Source: an uncultured Bacilli bacterium (lineage in GTDB: Bacteria; Bacillota_I; Bacilli_A; RF39; UBA660). From it: a stretch of 7,893 nucleotides of DNA. Below are positions 6,170 to 7,893 of this stretch, piece by piece. The notes under the pieces are model-generated. The model was given only the letters and a program-made list of their open reading frames with translations. It was not told where the DNA came from and did no database searches. Position 1 is the first letter of the stretch. Each line of letters starts with the position of its first letter. Location of the stretch: assembly GCA_947627405.1 (NCBI GenBank), contig CANQVY010000054.1, positions 1 through 7,893 on the forward strand. The letters run 5' to 3'. Both the position numbers and the translations under genes were made by a program.

Positions 6170-7057
6170 ATGATAAGAAAAGTTATACAATATTATTATA
6201 ATTTATATCCAGAACAAATTGATCGAGAAATAGATAGATATATATTTAAAGTCAATAATGATTTATATCATTTTGAAGTGCAAAAGAGAACAGAAGAAGA
6301 ACTTATTTTAATAAATGAACTTAATAAAAACGTAAATTTATATAATCCTATTATTATGAATAAATTTAAAAAATTAATAAGTAGTTATGGCAATAGAAAT
6401 TATATTTTAATCAAGGTTATAAAGCCAATTAGAAATTTAAAAATGGAAGATATTTTGACAACGGTCCGATTATATAATCATAATAATAGTTTATTGTTAA
6501 GAAATCAATGGTCTAAATTGTGGGAAAAGAAAATAGATAATATAGAATATCAACAGGGGCATATTATTCATAAATTTCCTTTAATTGATCAGTCGTTAGG
6601 CTATTATATTGGAATGAGTGAAAGCGCTATAGCGTATTTTGAAAGTATTGATAAAAAAAATTTAGGTTATTATATTTCACATGTGCGAATCAATAGCAAA
6701 AAAAGTACAATTGATTTCTTTAATCCACAAAATATAGTAATTGATTTTATAGCTAGAGATGTAGCCGAATATTTGAAGTCATTATTTCTTTACAAAGAAT
6801 ATAATTATAATGAAATAGCTAAGATGTTAGAACAAATACCAGGAAATGATTCAGAATTAAGGCTTGTTTTTTGTAGGTTAAATTATCCTAGTTTGTATTT
6901 TGATATGTATGAGGAGATAATAGGTGAAAATAAAGAGGAATATAAAATAGAACAAATAATAAAAAGAAATGAAGAGTATAGAGAATTTTTAAAGAATATA
7001 TTTTATATGATTAATAGGAAAATAAATATAAAAAATATTGAATGGATAACAAAATAA
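6170..7057 (+). CDS. YutH/CotS-like spore coat-associated protein (degenerate kinase fold)
   Basis: The 295-residue product looks like the YutH/CotS branch of the aminoglycoside-phosphotransferase/choline-kinase fold. These are coat-associated proteins made in the mother cell during sporulation. It opens 'YYYNLYPEQI', followed by an N-lobe-like section ('YIFKVNNDLYHFEVQK'). The middle 'ISHVRI' (H171) sits where active kinases have HxDhxxxN, but the catalytic Asp is absent. 'NPQNIVIDFIARDVAEYLK' follows (R196, D197), corresponding to the family's 'D..aRDlAEyl' segment. An inactive or structural role is therefore likely. ATG 6170 was chosen for AGGTG 6 bases upstream; the GTG at 6161 overlaps that site. 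Support comes from neighbours: yunB and yutD upstream, a YutI-like gene just downstream and convergent, as in the B. subtilis yut region. Family call moderate; sequence divergence is high. Confidence 0.55.
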   Translation: MIRKVIQYYYNLYPEQIDREIDRYIFKVNNDLYHFEVQKRTEEELILINELNKNVNLYNPIIMNKFKKLISSYGNRNYILIKVIKPIRNLKMEDILTTVRLYNHNNSLLLRNQWSKLWEKKIDNIEYQQGHIIHKFPLIDQSLGYYIGMSESAIAYFESIDKKNLGYYISHVRINSKKSTIDFFNPQNIVIDFIARDVAEYLKSLFLYKEYNYNEIAKMLEQIPGNDSELRLVFCRLNYPSLYFDMYEEIIGENKEEYKIEQIIKRNEEYREFLKNIFYMINRKINIKNIEWITK

Positions 7058-7080
7058 AAAAAGTTATACATTGATAACTT
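7051..7080. terminator. Bidirectional terminator between the convergent YutH-like and Nfu-like genes
   Basis: AAGTTAT (7061-7067) and ATAACTT (7074-7080) form a perfect 7-bp stem with a 6-base loop. On the minus strand it is followed by a T-rich tract (complement of 7051-7062), a good terminator for the Nfu-like gene. On the plus strand the following CTTCTTT-type tract is weaker. The Nfu-like stop and last codons lie inside the hairpin, and only 6 bases separate the two stop codons. Confidence 0.7.
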
Positions 7081-7291
7081 CTTTAACTTCTGGAATTTCA
7101 TCAATTAAAACGGACTCAATACCTTCCTTTAATGTATAATCCATCATATGACAATGACTACAAGCACCACTTAAATGTACGTAGACGATGCCATCTTGAA
7201 ATTTAACAAATTCTATATTTCCCCCATCGTCAATTAAATATGGGCGTAGTTTGTTTAAGATTTCATTAATTCTATCTTCAATATCTTTCAT
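7064..7291 (-). CDS. NifU C-terminal-domain iron-sulfur protein (YutI/Nfu-like)
   Basis: Compact 75-residue protein equivalent to the isolated NifU C-terminal (Nfu) domain, which holds or delivers an iron-sulfur cluster. The N-terminal helix runs into 'LRPYLIDDGGNIEFV' (the family's RP.L..DGG.vef), then 'GIVYVHLSGAC', the cluster ligands C44 and C47 (CSHC), and 'TLKEGIESVL'. The Cys pair is followed by 'HMMDYT' where most homologues have small residues such as 'PSSTVT', an unusual His/Met-rich loop. The start is the ATG at 7289-7291, preceded by GGTGAG (7301-7296). Upstream in-frame codons would add a hydrophobic extension with no ribosome site. It is convergent with the YutH-like gene and divergent from the S1-domain gene. 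B. subtilis YutI is the closest type. Confidence 0.88.
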   Translation of the reverse strand: MKDIEDRINEILNKLRPYLIDDGGNIEFVKFQDGIVYVHLSGACSHCHMMDYTLKEGIESVLIDEIPEVKEVINV

Positions 7292-7307
7292 AAAACTCAC
7301 CAGAGTT

Positions 7308-7318
7308 ATTATATAACA
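7308..7318 (-). promoter_or_regulatory. -10 region of the Nfu-like gene
   Basis: Read on the minus strand, TGTTATATAAT (7318-7308) contains TATAAT (7313-7308) and, one register earlier, TGT plus TATATA, an extended -10. No convincing -35 is visible. TATAAT ends 16 bases before the ATG, so the transcript would start at or just before the ribosome site GGTGAG, with a leader of about 10 bases. Confidence 0.5.
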
Positions 7319-7341
7319 TTTTTGAAAGAAAAGAAATAGTT

Positions 7342-7371
7342 TTGAAATATTATAAATAAATGTGATATAAT
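7342..7371 (+). promoter_or_regulatory. Promoter of the S1-domain gene
   Basis: TTGAAA (7342-7347), an 18-base spacer and a perfect TATAAT (7366-7371) preceded by TGA (7363-7365) give a -35 plus extended -10. The predicted start (about 7378) falls on the ribosome site AGAAGGTG (7377-7384), so the leader is only about 13 bases. It lies back to back with the Nfu-like promoter in a 99-base divergent spacer. Confidence 0.65.
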
Positions 7372-7390
7372 ACAAAAGAAGGTGTTACAT

Positions 7391-7765
7391 ATGAAATACG
7401 AAAAAGGAAAAATAGTTAAGGGACACGTAACGGGAATAGAAAACTATGGAATTTTTGTAGGTCTGGATGATTATTATAGTGGCTTAATCCATATTTCTGA
7501 AATTTCTGAGTGTTTTATTAGAAATATAAATGATTATGTAAAAATAGGAGAAACTATAAAAGCCAAAATAGTGGATGTGGATGAAGACAATTATCAAATA
7601 AGATTGAGTATAAAGAATGTTGATTATAAAATGAATCATAGGAAAAAAGTAAAAATAGTTGAAACGCCAAGTGGTTTTTTGCCACTAAAAGATCACTTAG
7701 ATGAATGGATTTCCGCAAAATTAGAAGATAGTAAAAAAAGAGAAAATTTCAAAAATGAGGGTTGA
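7391..7765 (+). CDS. S1 RNA-binding domain protein, YugI/CvfD (general stress protein 13) family
   Basis: The 124-residue product has an N-terminal S1 (OB-fold) domain over about residues 1-74. It opens 'YEKGKIVKGHVTGIENYGIF', with 'GLIHISEIS' and the closing 'IGETIKAKIVDVD...IRLSIK' typical of S1 repeats. A short C-terminal section ends in 'GFLPLKDHLDEWI' (about 96-108), the hallmark of the YugI/GSP13/CvfD family. YugI is a ribosome-associated general stress protein in Bacillus, and CvfD in Streptococcus pneumoniae acts as a global post-transcriptional regulator. The role here is inferred from that. ATG 7391 is chosen because the GTG at 7382 lies inside the ribosome site AGAAGGTG. The TGA stop (7763-7765) lies within the -35 box of the tRNA promoter, and no terminator intervenes. 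Confidence 0.88.
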   Translation: MKYEKGKIVKGHVTGIENYGIFVGLDDYYSGLIHISEISECFIRNINDYVKIGETIKAKIVDVDEDNYQIRLSIKNVDYKMNHRKKVKIVETPSGFLPLKDHLDEWISAKLEDSKKRENFKNEG

Positions 7766-7790
7766 CAAATAAGAAGGTAAATGTTATATT
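7762..7790 (+). promoter_or_regulatory. Strong vegetative promoter of tRNA-Val
   Basis: Consensus TTGACA (7762-7767), an ideal 17-base spacer, and TATATT (7785-7790), five of six to consensus. This is the best housekeeping promoter in the window, as expected for a stable RNA gene. Its -35 contains the TGA stop of the S1-domain gene. Predicted start is near 7797, about 25 bases before the mature tRNA. Confidence 0.8.
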
Positions 7791-7799
7791 TATATTCGA

Positions 7800-7822
7800 C
7801 AACTGTTATTTATTGATAGTTG
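7800..7822 (+). repeat. Inverted repeat in the tRNA-Val leader
   Basis: CAACTGTTA (7800-7808) can pair with TGATAGTTG (7814-7822) around a five-base loop, a nine-pair stem with two G-U pairs. It covers nearly the whole predicted leader, and its last base is the first base of the tRNA. No T tract follows, so it is not an intrinsic terminator. Confidence 0.5.
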
Positions 7823-7893
7823 GGCGATTAGCTCAGTTGGTTAGAGCACCTGCCTTACAAGCAGGGGGTCATAGGTTCGAGTCCTATATCGCC
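7822..7893 (+). tRNA. tRNA-Val (UAC anticodon), truncated by the window end
   Basis: Cloverleaf is complete except for the 3' end. The acceptor 5' strand is GGGCGAT (7822-7828), the D arm GCTC/GAGC (7831-7834, 7844-7847), and the anticodon stem CCTGC/GCAGG (7849-7853, 7861-7865). The loop CTTACAA puts TAC at 7856-7858, reading the valine codon GTA. The T arm is ATAGG/CCTAT with loop TTCGAGT. The window ends after six of the seven 3' acceptor bases (ATCGCC), so the last pair, the discriminator and any encoded CCA are not seen. A tRNA cluster may continue beyond. Confidence 0.96.

Noticed and set aside
7292..7375. Hydrophobic N-terminal extension of the Nfu-like protein
   Set aside because: The extension would read through the gene's own -10 box; the internal ATG has a ribosome site and gives the normal domain size.
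1..7893. CRISPR array, insertion sequence, prophage or defence system
   Set aside because: No direct repeats with spacers, no transposase or integrase, and no defence-type domains were found; the genes are chromosomal housekeeping and sporulation types.

Overview
The window is about 7.9 kb of very AT-rich DNA from a low-GC Gram-positive bacterium (Bacillota, Bacilli-like). The evidence is the set of short Firmicutes proteins (YutD, DUF1292, YunB, a YugI/CvfD-type S1 protein), purine-rich Shine-Dalgarno sites, TATAAT promoters and heavy Lys/Asn/Ile codon use. All tryptophans in the clear genes are TGG, and TGA ends at least two genes, so the standard bacterial code is in use and not the Mycoplasma code. 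YunB and a YutH/CotS-like protein indicate an endospore former or a lineage that recently lost sporulation. I cannot name the genus; a small-genome gut lineage would fit, but that is a guess.

Layout, left to right. (1) The 3' end of a polysaccharide-deacetylase-like gene, closed by a terminator that overlaps its stop codon. (2) A tight three-gene operon: a family II inorganic pyrophosphatase with regulatory CBS and DRTGG domains, the undecaprenyl-diphosphatase UppP, and a PrsW-family membrane protease. The first hydrolyses free pyrophosphate, the second removes a phosphate from the lipid carrier used to build the wall, and the third is of a type that starts envelope-stress signalling in Bacillus. 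(3) A sporulation and conserved-hypothetical block: yunB, yutD, a DUF1292 gene, a 369-residue protein I do not recognise, and a YutH-like gene. (4) A minus-strand NifU-C-terminal-type iron-sulfur protein (YutI/Nfu-like), convergent with the YutH-like gene and divergent from an S1-domain general-stress/virulence-factor-type gene (YugI/CvfD-like). (5) A tRNA-Val(UAC), cut by the window end one base before the acceptor stem closes.

The co-occurrence of yunB, yutD, yutH-like and yutI-like genes recalls the yut/yun region of Bacillus subtilis, which supports the weaker calls. The housekeeping-type genes have TATAAT-like -10 boxes. The two sporulation homologues instead have CATAT-type -10 boxes with upstream elements at the spacing expected for mother-cell sigma factors (SigE/SigK). 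Packing is extreme: all three terminators overlap coding sequence or stop codons, and several -10 boxes lie only 16-24 bases before the start codon. No mobile elements, CRISPR arrays or insertion sequences were seen, and no gene-free stretch exceeds 300 bases. The least explained part is the unrecognised 369-residue protein and its link to the DUF1292 gene.
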